From positions 14,596,857 to 14,660,856 of the forward strand of contig NC_088178.1 in assembly GCF_028769735.1 (NCBI RefSeq): DNA of 64,000 nucleotides, given 5' to 3'. Both the position numbers and the translations under genes were made by a program. Positions 27,138 through 40,182 of the stretch are shown here, piece after piece. The notes beneath the pieces were generated by a model that was not told where the DNA came from, ran no database searches, and saw only the letters and a list, made by a program, of their open reading frames with translations. Source of the DNA: Zonotrichia leucophrys gambelii. Its lineage: Eukaryota > Chordata > Aves > Passeriformes > Passerellidae. The number at the start of each line of letters is the position of its first letter. Position 1 is the stretch's first letter.

Positions 27138-27856
27138 TTAAAAATTTAAGCTCAGCATAGACCATTTGGGATCATTTTCCATTCTGTGCTGTTGTGGGAG
27201 GAGCTGACAGAACTGCAGCTGCATTCAAAGCTAATCTGGCAGGGCACACACCAGATGTTAGAGAAGTGCTTTGCCTGGGCAGTATGAATAGTCACAGCCT
27301 TACACAGCTTTAGTAACTTCTGTAGGGGACACAACAGGGTTAATATTCAAAGGCTGCTTTGTGTAAGATCAGGAGAAGAAACTCCCCTGATTGTTTCTGC
27401 AGAGACCAGGGTCACAGGAGTCTCTGGTCTTCCTGCAGAGCTGGGTAGCACACACAAATGCCCTTCAGAGGTGACATTTCAGTTCTCATTTAGAGAGTGC
27501 ATGGCCTCAGAACAGCTCATAAGAGTTTCTTCACAGTTTTTTGTTTACAATGCATGCTAGTTGATTTATTTTATTTTGGTTTTTTGGGTTTTTTTGTATC
27601 CTGCTACTGACCTTAATAGGAAAAGTCCTTCTTGTACAGCAATGGTCAAAGACCCAGACATGTGGAATTGTATTCTTACCGGACTTCAAGTACTTGAACA
27701 TGGTACTTGGTCCTTCTGTGTATTATGACAATTCATATGTCAAGCTATCTCAGAAAGGCAAAGTGCTCCTGATTTTCAGTAGAAATAGTGTTTCTTGGGC
27801 TACAGTAATAGAGGCTGTGCATGAGAATTTCATATGAAGTGACTTTTTTTATGGCT

Positions 27857-28080
27857 TGCATTTTACACAAGTGGCTCTTCACCCAGAGGGTCGTTGAGCA
27901 CTGGCACAGGCTCCCCATGGCAGTGGTCACAGCAGCAGCCTGGCAGAGTTCAAGAAGCCTTTGGACAATGCTCTGACACAGGGTGTGGCTCTTGGGGATG
28001 GTCCTGTGCAGGGCCAAGAGTTGGACTCAATGACCCTTGTGGATCTCTTGCAGCTCAGCACATTCTGGGGTTCTGTAATG
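27857..28080 (+). mobile_element. CR1 LINE fragment, 3' end, sense orientation
   Basis: The CR1 3' blocks occur in order: GGCTCTTCACCCAGAGGGTC, GAGCACTGGCACAGGCTCCC, GAGTTCAAGAAGCCTTTGGAC, GGTGTGGCTCTTGGGGATGG, GCAGGGCCAAGAGTTGGACTC, and the end block GTGGATCTCTTGCAGCTCAG. It is a 5'-truncated, non-coding copy related to the one at 4797-5187. Confidence 0.88.
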
Positions 28081-28763
28081 CTCATATTCAGCTTTTTGGT
28101 TAAAACCAAAAGAGATTGAATAGCTATGCTAGAATTTTGTTATTTCAGCTATGTGTATTGTGATCAGTTTCTTAATATCAACAGCTGATTCCATAATTTT
28201 TTCATGCTTTTAATTTTCCATGTGCAAGACAAATGCAATATTTGTTGCTTTCTAGACAACACTGACTCTGACTACACAATATATAGTAAATTATTAAGTA
28301 AGGAAATGGAAAGTACTTTCTGTAGTATTTAAAGCGTAGTAGGTTTATAATAACAAGAATAAAATATTTTCCACAGGGAGAAGGAGTTGATTCCAAAAGT
28401 TATCTCTGAGTAAATTGCAATAGAAAGAAATCTCTTGTAAAGATGCAAGGAGCAAATTAAATGTATATTATTAATTTTGACAAGTTTTTCACATTTTTCT
28501 TCAGAATTGTTTTCACACTTTTCTTTACAGGGATTTTCTTTCATTATGTGTTTAAATCCATAAATAATGACTATTAGAAAGTTGATGTATTGATGCAACA
28601 GTAATCTCCTTTTCAATATGATGATTCGTCATATGTGCTTGTAACAGATGGTAGAGACACCTTTAAGAAATATAGTGAACACTCAAGTGTACATGGTATG
28701 TGCATACATCTAAGCTGATATCTGTGGTTAAAGGTCCCTATGCTTGCTTTTTTTCCCCTCCAG

Positions 28764-28932
28764 ATCAAGTTTTTCCTCCCTCATGCAACATAAAGAAGAA
28801 TTTTCTCTCTTTGAATTACCTTGCGGGATACCTGCAACCAAAACCAGCAGAGGGGTGCCTCATGTCTAACTTAGTCCAGGAAAGAGAAGTTCATATCATT
28901 GAACTAAGTACTCCAAATTCCAATCCTAACAG
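28764..28932 (+). CDS. TGFBR3: TGFBR3 exon 6 equivalent: orphan domain
   Basis: The exon is 169 nt, phase 1 to 2, with acceptor CCCCTCCAG/ATCAAG and donor AACAG/GTAAAG. Together with the G from the previous exon it encodes DQVFPPSCNIKKNFLSLNYL and then AGYLQPKPAEGCLMSNLVQE, ending IELSTPNSNPN plus a split Ser codon. The two cysteines (SCN and EGC) match conserved orphan-domain cysteines. The NLVQEREV stretch differs from the mammalian sequence I recall, but the flanking HIIEL and TPNSNP blocks are the same. Confidence 0.97.
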
Positions 28933-31240
28933 GTAAAGTAGCATCTAAATAGACTAAAACTGTTTGAAGTAATAGCTAAAAACTTCACTTGTCTTATAAA
29001 AAATCAACTGAAAGCGGCCATTTCATCCTTAAAGAAAAGCTTGGGCTTTAATACTTTACTTTAAATAGAAATTGGTTCTTCAGTATGTAAAGATTTTAAT
29101 TCTGCTGCATAATCACAGGATTTTTCCGGACAAGACTGCAAAGCACAGCTTTTGTGGACTGTGTACTGCTCCCCTTCTTGCTCAATCAGTCACATTTTTC
29201 CAAGGATAAGGTGAATAAGGGAATATGAGTAAGGGCAGTATCTGACAGAGAGGTTTTAAGGTTAGACCACTGGGTGAGGAGGTGAGACAGAGGTAGAAAG
29301 TAATCCTGACTTGTCACAGGTAGGGATGACTGGCAGCAAGGTGTAGGACATTGGCTCCCAAACAGTGTCCAGAGGCTGCAAGTGATCTGTGGTCTGTGAT
29401 AAGTGTTCCACAGCTGCTCTGAAGATTCACAACAGTATGTTCTGTCAAGTTTCCAGTTGAGTTTAAGGGATAATGTGATAATTATGAGAAATGCTAAGGG
29501 TTGATAGTGGTGCACTGACTAAAATTTTTTTAACTGCTGGCTAGGAAAAGTAACTCTATACACATTATGAAGATTTTCTAAATTTTGAATTATAGTTTTC
29601 ATCAAAGGGGAAGGGTAAGACATATAGAATACTCATCTTTTACTGGTCTTTCCTAGATCTTTGTGGGAGAACATAAGTGGGATATGCTTCAGATAGGAAG
29701 AGGTTTTCCAAGTGTGACTAAGGGCCAAGTATGATTGCTAGAACAGAAATTTGCTATGAAACTTAGATGGTTACAATTTCATCAGAGATAAGGTAGAATT
29801 AAAATCCTGTCTGCTTACTACATTCACTGGATATCTGGCATTGTCTGATTCTGCTCCTCATGCAGCTGCATGTGAGTGCATCCTATCCCTAATGAGAAAT
29901 CCACACAGGGAGATGGAGGTGGGAGGAGGTGTTTTTGTGAAAAGGATAATTCTCATTGCAAGATGTTGAACCCAGAACCTGATCATTTTCTTGCATAAGA
30001 ACCTGAGGAGAGTAAGAAAGTGTTGAGGTGGAATGGAGTGGTAGTGTAGTGGAAGTGGAGTTGGTAACCCCAAATGCTGATGCAGCCCCATCCTGAACAG
30101 AGCTGATGCTAAGCATCCTTCCAAGTCCCTTGTAGTGCTACACAGTGACAGCCTTGGTTCCAAGCTTTTGGCTTTGGATGATAGCACAATAGGAATTTGC
30201 TTTTGAGATGATAACACTGCAAAAAGTTTAAATGTTTTGCTATTAAAAGTAAAAAAAAAGAAAGATACTAAATTACTTTGTTCTTAGTTTTATGTGTTAT
30301 CCACAGCTATCCTTGTGAAGTTTAAATCCCCAAAGAAACATACAGAAGCTGAGCTGGGCATGTGTCAAGGGGCAGGAGATGGACCAAAGGTCCCAAGATA
30401 CATGAAGTCTCATTGTATTATTAGTTAGAACCTATTACATGGCGATGAGCACGTTCTTATAATGTATGGCCCCATAGGATGGTCTGGAAGTATAGGTTTT
30501 TCTATTGAATTGGTTTTTTACATGTTGAGATGTTATTGATGGGTAAGAACCCATTTGCTGTACTTATTTTACTGTGATCTTGAAAATCTGGACAGTTTTC
30601 ATCTATTTTCCAGTAAGCAGTAGGCTGGACATCTGGGTTTTTTTCTTTTTAAAGTAACTATATACCCAGAAGTAGTGGAAACTGAATAGACTGCTTAATT
30701 CCTCAAAGCACGCAAGATCTGAAGCAAAGTCATTCCACAATTTAACTGTTTAGGCAGAGACACCCCCCAGTACAGTATTTGTGGTTTGGGTTTGGTGTTT
30801 TATGCATGTGTGTTAACCTCTTTGTCTTCTTTAATTTTTTTAAGGTATTTTTTAAAGTTTTAGTACAGTTATAGCCAGAGGAAACTAAAACAGTTATATT
30901 TAGGCACTGTCACAGTGAAATAAGAAAATTATGTTTACTTTAGAAAGCAACCTGCTAGCCATATCACTTACCTGCACTAAATAATAGGTGAATTGAGTAG
31001 CACACTTCCTGTAAATAAGAGACAGAAATATTTTTTTTCTAAAAAGTACTTGTTTTTATTGTTATGCAAAATCACTTAAGTGTATATGGAATAACAATCT
31101 GTTTTGCACATGTTGTGTTGCCCGGGATAATATCCAGCATTTTAATCAGCTGGCCAGACAGTGGAAACATGATGGATTGGAAGAAGGTTGATAGCTTAAA
31201 ATTTCTGGCATTCTGTTCTAACTTTCTATTTTCCATACAG
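28933..31240 (+). other. TGFBR3 intron 6 (2.31 kb)
   Basis: Unique-looking AT-rich intron sequence. I see no exon, repeat or RNA gene that I can support. Confidence 0.85.
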
Positions 31241-31388
31241 TGCTCTCCAGGTGGATATAATCGTGGACATTAAACCATCTCAGCCAGGCGCCAGGCTTGT
31301 CAGGGATGTGGTGCTTATCCTCAAGTGCAGAAAGTCTGTCAATTGGGTTATCAAGTCTCATGATGTCCAGGGAAAGCTGGAAGTGATT
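31241..31388 (+). CDS. TGFBR3: TGFBR3 exon 7 equivalent: orphan domain
   Basis: The exon is 148 nt, phase 2 to 0, with acceptor TTCCATACAG/TGCTCT and donor ATT/GTAAGT. After completing the split Ser codon it encodes ALQVDIIVDIKPSQPGARLV and RDVVLILKCRKSVNWVIKSH, ending DVQGKLEVI. The LILKCRKSVNWVIKS block is diagnostic of betaglycan, with a related segment in endoglin. No start codon lies at the exon start, so it is only visible once splice sites and the neighbouring reading frame are considered. Confidence 0.97.
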
Positions 31389-34300
31389 GTAAGTTAAAGC
31401 ACCTTTATTTTTTGTGAGCTATTGTAATGCAACAGTATAGAATCCATTTAAATGTGATATAGTGCTAAACCATGTTGATTTCTGAATGTTTTCTCTTAGC
31501 TGCTTCTTTTTAATAATTACTGCATTTTAAGGAGTAAATGCATAAACTTTTTTGTTCTCGTTAACTTTCAATATATGGGCTGTGAAACTGACCAACACAT
31601 TGCAGAAGCCAGGTGGTTAGAACAAGGATTTAGTCTGTGTCTTTTTGATATCTGCTGAAGCATCCTAAACACAGAGTAGGATGTTCATTTCTCTTTTTGC
31701 TGTTACTTTGGTGTATGGATCAACAGGTTCATGTCAGAGGTTGGAACAATGCCTTCAAGTGCAGAATAGATAATACTAGATATGCAGCACACACCCACAT
31801 CCCTTTGGAAGTGGAAACTCCATTACTTCTGCTTGTGCTTGTAGTAGTGTCTACCCCTTTCCTTGCCAGTATTTCTGTCTCCAGTAAGTGTTTGGTTAAA
31901 TTGACCTAACTCTCCTCAGACAGCAAAAAATAATCGTTTTTTAAAGTTAAAACCGGACTCTCTAAAGTTAAACTTCTTCAGTTCCTGGAGATGCTGATTC
32001 ATGTTGATTTTTGGTACAGGCTTTGTGGCTTAACACACTTTCTACTAAGAAAATGTGTGTTCCCTTGCTCTCAAATAAATATAATTGCACTGTTCTTGCA
32101 GCCTATACATTTGTGGCCTATTTCCATATTAAGTGATCAGTTAAGAGCACACTGTACAGTTGAGCTGAATGTTTGCTCAGGACCACCCATGAGCCTCATG
32201 ATTAGCAATTTTGCAGCAATTCAGTTACATTTTCAAACTCCAGTTCTTGGTATTTAGAGCAATTTTCCTTTGCTTAGTTGCTTTCTGCTTGTAATCTGTG
32301 CAGAGGAAATTCTGGCAGAATGCAAAGGCTAATTGATCTAAATCTCCCAAGAAAATAGTTTGGTAAGGGTTTCATAGTAGCTTTGAAGAGTGAAGAGAAT
32401 TAAAGGAAAGCTAATTTTGGTGTTGCTCAGAAAATTTAATGGAAAAAATTATCTAGGGTGGATGATGAAGTTCCCTCTTGACCCCTGACACATTTTATCT
32501 TACAGACAGGAGAGGATGTTCTGGTCATTCTGTAGGTCTGAAATAGTCCTTAAAGAGAAAGGTCAAGTTTGGTTGCTGAGGATTACCACTCTTGTAAGCA
32601 GAATGATGGAAAAAAAGGCTTGACTTCAAAGTTTCATCCTAGGTTATGGCATAAAATTCACCACTGTATATTTGGGCATATATGGATCTACTCTCACCGG
32701 ATAGAATTGGGCTTTAGTTCACACCATGCTAGGAAACAGCTCACGTGGTATTTCATGTCCATAAAGCTGTCACTTTGTGGATGGTCAATTTTCACAAGAC
32801 AATTTCTACAGGTTTTTAAAATTTCTAAAATGCTGCATTTGAATATAGAAAAGCAGACTGCTTAAAAAACTTTATTTTTAGACTTCTTCTTTATTAGTTA
32901 TTGGTAATATAAGTTAAAAGTATAATTAAAAGTAGTTTCTGTAATGAGTGGCAGAAAGTAATATTTTATTTAGATTAACGAAAAGAGAAAGTAATACATT
33001 AAATACATACAGAAATGTCAGTATTTAAAAGACTTTGGATTCATGTTAGGATTTTGAGTAACTAGTTTACTACTTGATTTATATAAATTCTTCATTTTCT
33101 GAATATATGTTCTTTTTCCTTTATTTGGAAGGGCTAAGGGAGTGAACTAAACTCCCCCATGTCATTAAAAAGCCTGCAAATCCAGCATTTAGCATCTTTT
33201 CATATCTCTATTAAGCTGAATGCCTTTCCAAGCCCAAATTTAGACAATGCATAAAAACATTACTAAGCAATTAGGTAATGTTTCACAATGTTCTTTTTAT
33301 TAGTTGAAGCAGTTCCATGCACTTCAATTTTCCTAACTTCTTGCCCTCACTACGAATTAGAATTGTCTTGAGGGGATTGGCAAGCTGAGAGGGGAAGGTT
33401 AGTGCTAAGCTGCCTCAAACCCAGTACTGTAAGTTACTGAGGTCCAAGTTCACAGACAAAAAAAGAGAAAGATGTTGTAAGTCATACAGCTCATCTCCCA
33501 GCTTGCTGTGTCTTTTGGAACTCTGCAAGGGGATGGACACAAACCCAAGGAAAATGGGAGGACTTTAGGTAAATCAATTGCACTTGATGTGTGTGCAGTG
33601 CTTTCTTCTGGGCTGTGTTTAACTCCTGTGTGCAGTCCTTACATGCAGGGCTTGTGTGGTTCTGTGCTTGTACACTGCTGCTCACATTGCTTCCTTTGCA
33701 GCTGCTGTCCCTCTGCAAAGCTGGGAACTGTGCAGTGAAGCTCCAGAAAGAAAACAAGTTTATGGGCAAGGAGTAGAGAGGTGCAATGCACAGAACAAAT
33801 CCTTGAAGGTTTCAGAAGCCTGGAGGGGTGGTTGCTTACCTGAGAACAGCTGCCCAGCACCTTCTGAAATGGTGTCTGTTCTGACAGACAGCTGTGGGCT
33901 CAGATGGCCTGGTTTCAGTCACTGTGTGTGAGGCGGGGCAGCAAGTGAAGGGAGGTCTATTCCTGCCAGCCCTCGCTTTTGTTTCAGTGGGGCAATGCAA
34001 GACTGAACATTTACAGGCTCACTGTGGAGTGGAGGGGTGGAAACAAGCCCTGGAAATGTTCAGGTGCCAGCTAGGACAGTAAAGTTCTGAGATAATATTT
34101 GTTCAGCTGTCTGCTTGTGACAGAAAAGTAAAGAGATGCAGCAAAGTTGGGTTAGCATAATAACTCCTACCAGTCAAAGCTGTGTGTTAATATGAAAATA
34201 TGTGATCAGTTGTGTCCAGTTTTGCACCTTGTTGAAAATCAAAGATTAGTTGATCCCAAAGAGTCATGAGGCACTAAAATTAGGATACCTGTCGCTCCAT

Positions 34301-35919
34301 TTTTCTTCTTATCTTCAGTGACCTTTGCTGAGCATTGATAACTGCTCTGGTAACAGTATCCTCAAACCAGGTGCTCTGTACTCAGTTATCTTTAACTTCA
34401 GTTGTGAAGCCCCAAGTGTTTAAAGGCTGCAGAACTGGGTCCTTAGGAAAAAATGAGGGAGGGAGCTAAAGGTACACTATGCCATTCTATCAGGGCTCTC
34501 TGCATGCTTTATTCACTTCTTAGTTCAATAATTCACTTTGATGTCAGGTAGGGAAGTACAGCTGAGCCCTCTGACCTGTGTAGCATGTCCATAGGAGCAC
34601 TGAGAGAGATCTCTCTAGTCAATCTTCTGGTGTTCCAGAGTGAAAGATTTAAGATTTGTTCTCATTGAGGAAAAACCAGTGGGGATGAAAAGAAGATGCA
34701 GTCTATATGATGGAGAAGGTAATTAAGCATGGGAATGAAAGTGTCTGTGGAACATTCCATGGTATCAGCTGCATTAGAAAGTGCATTTCAATCACATTGC
34801 AGGAATGGCTGAAAAGTGGGTCATGGTGCCTTTGCTGCTGCATCTATGTTCAGCTTGTTCTGCAGCCATTGATGTGATTGTTACAGTGATCACAGTAATG
34901 CTGTGACTGTAAGAATAAATGTATATGTATTTAGCTTTGGTGTGAATGAATACATGTTAAAGATACCAAGCTGCTGAATACATGTTTGTGTAATACGAGT
35001 GAATATTTTCAACCTGCCTCTCTAACAGTGAGAGATACTTGTTGTATTCCTTTGACTTGCCTGTTTGGACAAAAAAATTTGAAATTTTACAAAACATTAC
35101 AGGAAAATGAAAATTGAGTGGTTGTGTGGCTCATTTATTTATTTAATAATTTAGCATGTCATTCATAAGGTCAGCATGTGCATTTATGAGTTTGCTGTAT
35201 TGATGTATTTGTGTAAAATTTGTATTGTTAATTAATTTTAAAATCTCTTCATTTACAGAAAGTAAACGTTGTTTTTTATGTAGTCTGGCCATGCATAAAT
35301 GTGCATGCTCTCACTTAGTGCTCTGTTGAGTGTTTAATTCAATTGTGTTGAACAAACTCTACTTTGGAGAAGGCACACAGCATTTCTAGGGTGAAGCTCA
35401 TTTCAGCCACAGCCTGTCCTTGGTGCCAGCTGACTTACAGCATTAGCTGCTATCAGCTCCATGAGCATGCTTTTTGCCTTTTTCAGTAATGCTCATTTGA
35501 ACAAAGGTTTTCCTTTATCCAACTTAAGTAATGCTCTCATCCAAGAAATTAAGAGACATTTGCAAATTCATTTGTCATCTTGAGTTCAGGAGTAATTTCA
35601 GATCAGTTTTGAAGCAAGTATGGCCTTATACAAAAGGCTGTAAATATGTCCCTGTCTCGGTTAGGGATGAACAGTTTCTGATTGCCTTGATTTACTGTAC
35701 TCCAGGCAGAGGCTGAGAGGAAGCAGGGAGTTCTTTTCCATCTGTGCAGCTGTTATGTGCTTAAGGTGGCAGGGTTTGCTTTATTTCCCAGGTGTCCTCA
35801 GTTTGCTGTTACTTAGTAGATTAAAACAGAATAAAAGATCAAGGTTCAATCTGTGTCACTATTCCACTGTAATTATCCTTAAGTGGTAAATAAAAAACCA
35901 AGTTTTTCTTTATTTACAG
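31389..35919 (+). other. TGFBR3 intron 7 (4.53 kb)
   Basis: No transposon or exon was recognised. The parts at 32870-33120 and 35100-35270 are very AT-rich and lack obvious repeat character, so they are candidates for conserved non-coding sequence. That cannot be tested from the window alone. Confidence 0.8.
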
Positions 35920-36109
35920 ACATCAAATAGTATTGGTTTTGGAAAAGAAACAGAACGATCCATGACTATGAGTAAATCAGTAATACCTGACCTTCCCTCA
36001 TCACATGAGAGTTTGATCAAGTGGGCTTATGAGCATAATTACAGTCCAGTTATTTCCTACACAAAAGCACCTGTTGCTAACAGATTTCATCTGCAACTTG
36101 AAGATATAG
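35920..36109 (+). CDS. TGFBR3: TGFBR3 exon 8 equivalent: end of orphan domain
   Basis: The exon is 190 nt, phase 0 to 1, with acceptor TATTTACAG/ACATCA and donor GATATAG/GTAAGT. It encodes 63 residues from TSNSIGFGKETERSMTMSKS through SLIKWAYEHNYSPVISYTKA to FHLQLEDI. It corresponds to the human segment with NSIGFGKE and PVANRFHL. This completes the membrane-distal ligand-binding module. Read-through into the intron meets a stop after 24 residues, at 36178-36180. Confidence 0.97.
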
Positions 36110-37304
36110 GTAAGTTTGAAGATGAACTTTTAGCATATAGAAAAAGCATATCTTGTGGTTTTAGGAATACAATTACTTAAATGGTGTTTCCTCAGTTTTG
36201 AAGCTTTGGTTTTGGCTGTTGCACTTCTTTTACTGCTTGTCATCAGGAATGCTGGTAATATCTATGAATGATGGTTGCAAGTAATAATCTGTGGCTTTTT
36301 GATTAGAGAAGTCCAGGCAAAGTTGTGATATTTCCTGAAATTTGGTGGAATTAAATGTTTCTAGTTTATCCAATGCCCAAGACTTCATAGCTGATGGTGT
36401 ACCCAGTGTTCACTGAAATAGATGTCAGCAACTGGATATCTTGCTAGTTGATAAATCCAGCTTTGATTTTTCTTTTAGTGTGTTTTTTCCGAAAGTATGA
36501 GCATAGTGTTTCCTTGAGATGATTAAATAAACATTGAAACTGTTTACAGACATGAGTGGCTTACCAAAAAAGTCTGAGCAAACAGAATCAATACACCTAT
36601 TGAAAAAGGAATGGGTATTTGGCCAAAGTAATTGCTGATGTGTGTCCATTGAAGCTAGCAGAGTAGCATCTGTTTTTTCACTAATTCTGAGTTTCAACCA
36701 CTAAAAATATTGGATTACAATTTTGATAAAGCTTATGTTCACATTCATGTTATCAATTGCACTCTCATGGGCTCTGTCCTCAGCAGTCACATGTATAAGC
36801 TGAGATACAGTTTCCTCATTTACTCACTCTAAAGTTAACTCTTATTTAGCTTCATTCTGGTTATATAAGTAGTTTCACAACAGTAGTGACTGAATTTCTG
36901 ATGGGTCAGGTAGTAGAAGAATTTCACCTAATGATTTGCACTTAGGCTCTTTGAGCAGTACCAAAACAGTATATTTGATGAATGTGATGTTTCTATTATC
37001 TTGCTGGATCTTTTACATATAATAGGTCCACTCTTCAAAAGTTTATTTTCCGCTCTTGGTGAGAGAGGTTTCTGACAGGGACTAAGTACACCAAGATTAG
37101 ATGCCTCAGTAACAACTAAACTCTTAGTTGTAGGAGTTGTGACTGCCTACCTGACAAGTGCAAAGATGCTGCTTTAAATGGTTTTAGGAGCTCCCTTTAT
37201 GGATAATATTTCTTGTATGACACCTATTAGTTCAGGATACTTTTTAGGAAAAATATCTAACAAACTAATGTGGATTTATTTGGTTTTGGTTTTTTTTTTT
37301 TTAG
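36110..37304 (+). other. TGFBR3 intron 8 (1.2 kb)
   Basis: Plain AT-rich intron. It ends in a run of 12 T followed by TAG and AAG, a possible tandem acceptor that is listed among the findings. Nothing else is supported. Confidence 0.85.
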
Positions 37305-37621
37305 AAGAGATGAATGATGAAGAAGACCATTCCCTTCCTCCAGAGCTGACAGAATTGCTGGGTGCTAACCCACTGCCAGCTCCAAAGAATACTGATGGCC
37401 TGACTTTTCCATTTCACATTAACAGAGGAAGACATGACACAGTGGGAGAAGAAATCTTCCCATCCAGGCATTCAGTAGATACATTAATCAATCATGACTT
37501 CGGGCATTCCCTCTCAAAACATAAAGAACCTGAAGAAGTTCAGGGCAGTGCTGATATGGCCCTGTCAATAAAGTGTGATGACAAAGTTATGACAGTAGCT
37601 GTAGAAAAAGATTCTTTACAG
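37305..37621 (+). CDS. TGFBR3: TGFBR3 exon 9 equivalent: acidic/proline linker and start of ZP domain
   Basis: The exon is 317 nt, phase 1 to 0, with acceptor TTTTAG/AAGAGA and donor TTACAG/GTTGGT. It encodes 105 residues after the split codon. The first 70 or so are an acidic, poorly conserved linker (EMNDEEDHSLPPELTELLG and so on) joining the orphan and ZP domains. The last part, EEVQGSADMALSIKCDDKVM then TVAVEKDSLQ, is well conserved and begins the ZP-N half, supplying its first cysteine. The donor GTTGGT is weaker than the other donors of this gene. Confidence 0.96.
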
Positions 37622-38272
37622 GTTGGTGTGATATCTTATTCTCAGAACTGGGGAGGCTTTTTTGGACAGCCCATTTTATTTGCATTTTGATTGAAAAAAT
37701 AAGCATTCGAAGTCCTATAGCTATCACCACACAACCCCCCCCAAAATAGTTTGGTGAGGAAACTGTACTGTGATTCTTCTTTGCCATAACTCAGGATAGT
37801 GTTTTTTCTTCCCATCAATCTGGTGGTTTTTAGAGGGATTTCTGATTGAAGGTGTGCATGGTTGGTTTTCAAAAATTACTGTACTCAACCATTAGTCTGA
37901 GTTTTTAATTTCCAAAGAAGCTGCTTTTGGTAGCAGTGTGAGACCTAAACAGATGTAAAGATCTGACTTTACCATCTACCATGATAGGTTGCTTGTGTCC
38001 ATTTGTATTGTGGAAAAGAGCCTGAAACGGCATTTTAGCTCGTTTCAGTACAAACAGAGTCAGCATTATTAATCAGCAGATTAATAATGAACCTGTTGTT
38101 TCCCTTTTTTCCATGTTACATTTATTCCTTGTGTGCCATGTGTACGAGCATTTTGGGAGTGCCCTTGCCTGGCTGTCAGCACAATGAGCCTCCCTTGCAG
38201 CAGCCCGGCAGTGCTGAGCCGCATTCAGAGGAGCCCAGCGCTGCTCACCCTGACAAAGCTCCTTTGTTCCAG
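37622..38272 (+). other. TGFBR3 intron 9 (0.65 kb)
   Basis: Short intron. From about 38140 to its 3' end the base composition turns clearly GC-richer and stays so through the next exon. No repeat or exon was seen. Confidence 0.85.
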
Positions 38273-38422
38273 GCCGGCGGCCACGCCCACACCGAGCTCT
38301 CGCTGCTGGACCACTCCTGCAAAGCCAGCACGAACGGCACCCACTTCATCCTGGAGTCCTCGCTCAACAAGTGCGGCACTCGGACAGCATACATCTTCAA
38401 CAAGATTGTCTATTTTAACTCT
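38273..38422 (+). CDS. TGFBR3: TGFBR3 exon 10 equivalent: ZP-N subdomain
   Basis: The exon is 150 nt, phase 0 to 0, with acceptor TTGTTCCAG/GCCGGC and donor AACTCT/GTGAGT. It encodes 50 residues: AGGHAHTELSLLDHSCKAST, then NGTHFILESSLNKCGTRTAY, then IFNKIVYFNS. SLLDHSC and NGTHF...LES...CGTR are ZP-N landmarks, with two cysteines and an N-glycosylation sequon (NGT). Relative to the human sequence I recall, it is about one residue shorter after CGTR. The exon is unusually GC- and CpG-rich compared with its AT-rich neighbours. Confidence 0.97.
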
Positions 38423-40182
38423 GTGAGTACTCACAAGGAGCATCCACCTTCTGTACTGCACATCGCAGTAGTACAGGGAAGCCACTGCAGTTAGCTTTAG
38501 TCTTGGCAAAAGGGAGGCATCCTGATCGCTCCTGCTTAGCTCAGTTGCAGCCACAGTCCCTGTATTCAAGAAGGTAGGAAGGCTGCACATTCAGTATGCT
38601 CCAGTGGTCAGATAGTATCCCAAAGGAAAACAGAGGAGTTGGAGTTAAATACATTTTACAACACGGCTGCCCTTTGGGGACCATCTGTACCAGTCTGGGA
38701 GAAGTTGCACTGGTGCTCCCTGTGCAGCTTTCATCATTCATACATAAACAGTAATACATTGCTGTAAAGAGAAACAGGAGTGAAGTTTTGTAATTGCACA
38801 GAGCACTACCTTTAAATCCATACCCTGAATTAAGTGAAGTCTTTCTTCTAAAATTGTGTGTAAAATTTTAAAATGTGAGGCAACGACATTATTTTTGCAT
38901 GCTTTTCTCTTACAATTTGAATTTATATTTTTTTTAGCAGTTGCTGTACGTAATGAAGGGACTCTTGAGTACTTGTAGATGAGTGGTGATGCAAAGGAGC
39001 CCAGTTAGGTTGTAATCAACTGCTTCCAGATTGGCTCAGCTTATGAGCCAGAGTAGAGTGCAGATATTCTGGGTTCAAAAGTAATGACACGTTTCTCTCG
39101 CTGAGCTTTCCAGTACATAGAAATAACTTTGGCAAATGATGGAAAGCCTGTGGTCCAACCCAAACACAGCTCGGGCAATCTGATCTGACCTTGCCTGGTT
39201 ACAACTGTTCTATGCTGGGGAGTCAGTAGCACCTAACTTTAGAAACAGTCCCAAACCAAGATAGAATTTTCAGCAAACGACAGAAGAGCACGGGTCTAGA
39301 GTTAAGTACTCTCATGGTCCCTGTATTCTGTTATGGCCCAAAGTAAAGTGGTTATTTACCTCCTCTCCTTTCTCCATCATGTCTTTTAATGGTCCTGGCT
39401 ATACACTTGAACTCCCAGTGAGGTGTGGGATGGTTCAGAATTTGGGAGCGTTCCTCCTAAAATGCAGACACCCTGCAATGGAGTTTAAAAGGGTGTGCTT
39501 ATGTCATTTTTTAGCAATTGCTCTAAGTCTAAGGAAACAAAGTTGAAATCCTGAGAGGGAAGAAACTAGCTGAGAAGCTGCAAGCTTAAAGAGGCAAAAT
39601 GCAGAACACTGGAAAACAAAACTATAAATTTCCAGGTGAAGAAATGAAGACATATGAAAAGGATGATTAAAAAAAAGGAGATAATTCAGTGAAAAAATTG
39701 GAAGAAAATGAGGAAGTAATATTATGGTTTTGGGTGTACATGTCTGAAAAAAAATTGCTGATGACAGAAGACAAAATCCTGTAGCGACCCTAACATTTTT
39801 AGTGATTTTTTTTATGAGTACACTAAGAAGAACTGCTAGTAGCAAAATATCACTTTAAAAAACCATTTCTTTTTTCAGTGTTGGCTATAGAAATACTAGA
39901 AATAGAATGGAAGTGCTGGGCTGCTCATTCAGACACCAACACCCAGAATGGTGTCCTTCTTGACTGGCTCTGAAATCTGGAAAAAAACTCAGGCATTCTT
40001 TAATTATAAGCTGCATATCCTACATGCTCAGCACAAGGCTGTTCAAGACATGCTTTCACCATTTTCTTAGCTGGTGCTCTTCTTGTGGCCTTTGCATTGT
40101 TCTGAAGAGAGCAGAAAATAACAAGCGTGAGAGTGCTGGGTTATCACCTAATCTAATTTGTTTGCAATCCCTCTCTGTGCAG
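38423..40182 (+). other. TGFBR3 intron 10 (1.76 kb)
   Basis: AT-rich intron sequence with no recognised repeat or exon. Confidence 0.85.

Larger units (their letters stand above)
23523..28763 (+). other. TGFBR3 intron 5 (5.24 kb)
   Basis: The only transposon I recognise is the CR1 fragment at 27857-28080. A T-rich run lies at 24359-24370 and a TG/TA microsatellite at 27110-27137. A minus-strand open frame of 206 codons (26455-27075) has no recognisable domain and is treated as chance. Confidence 0.85.
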
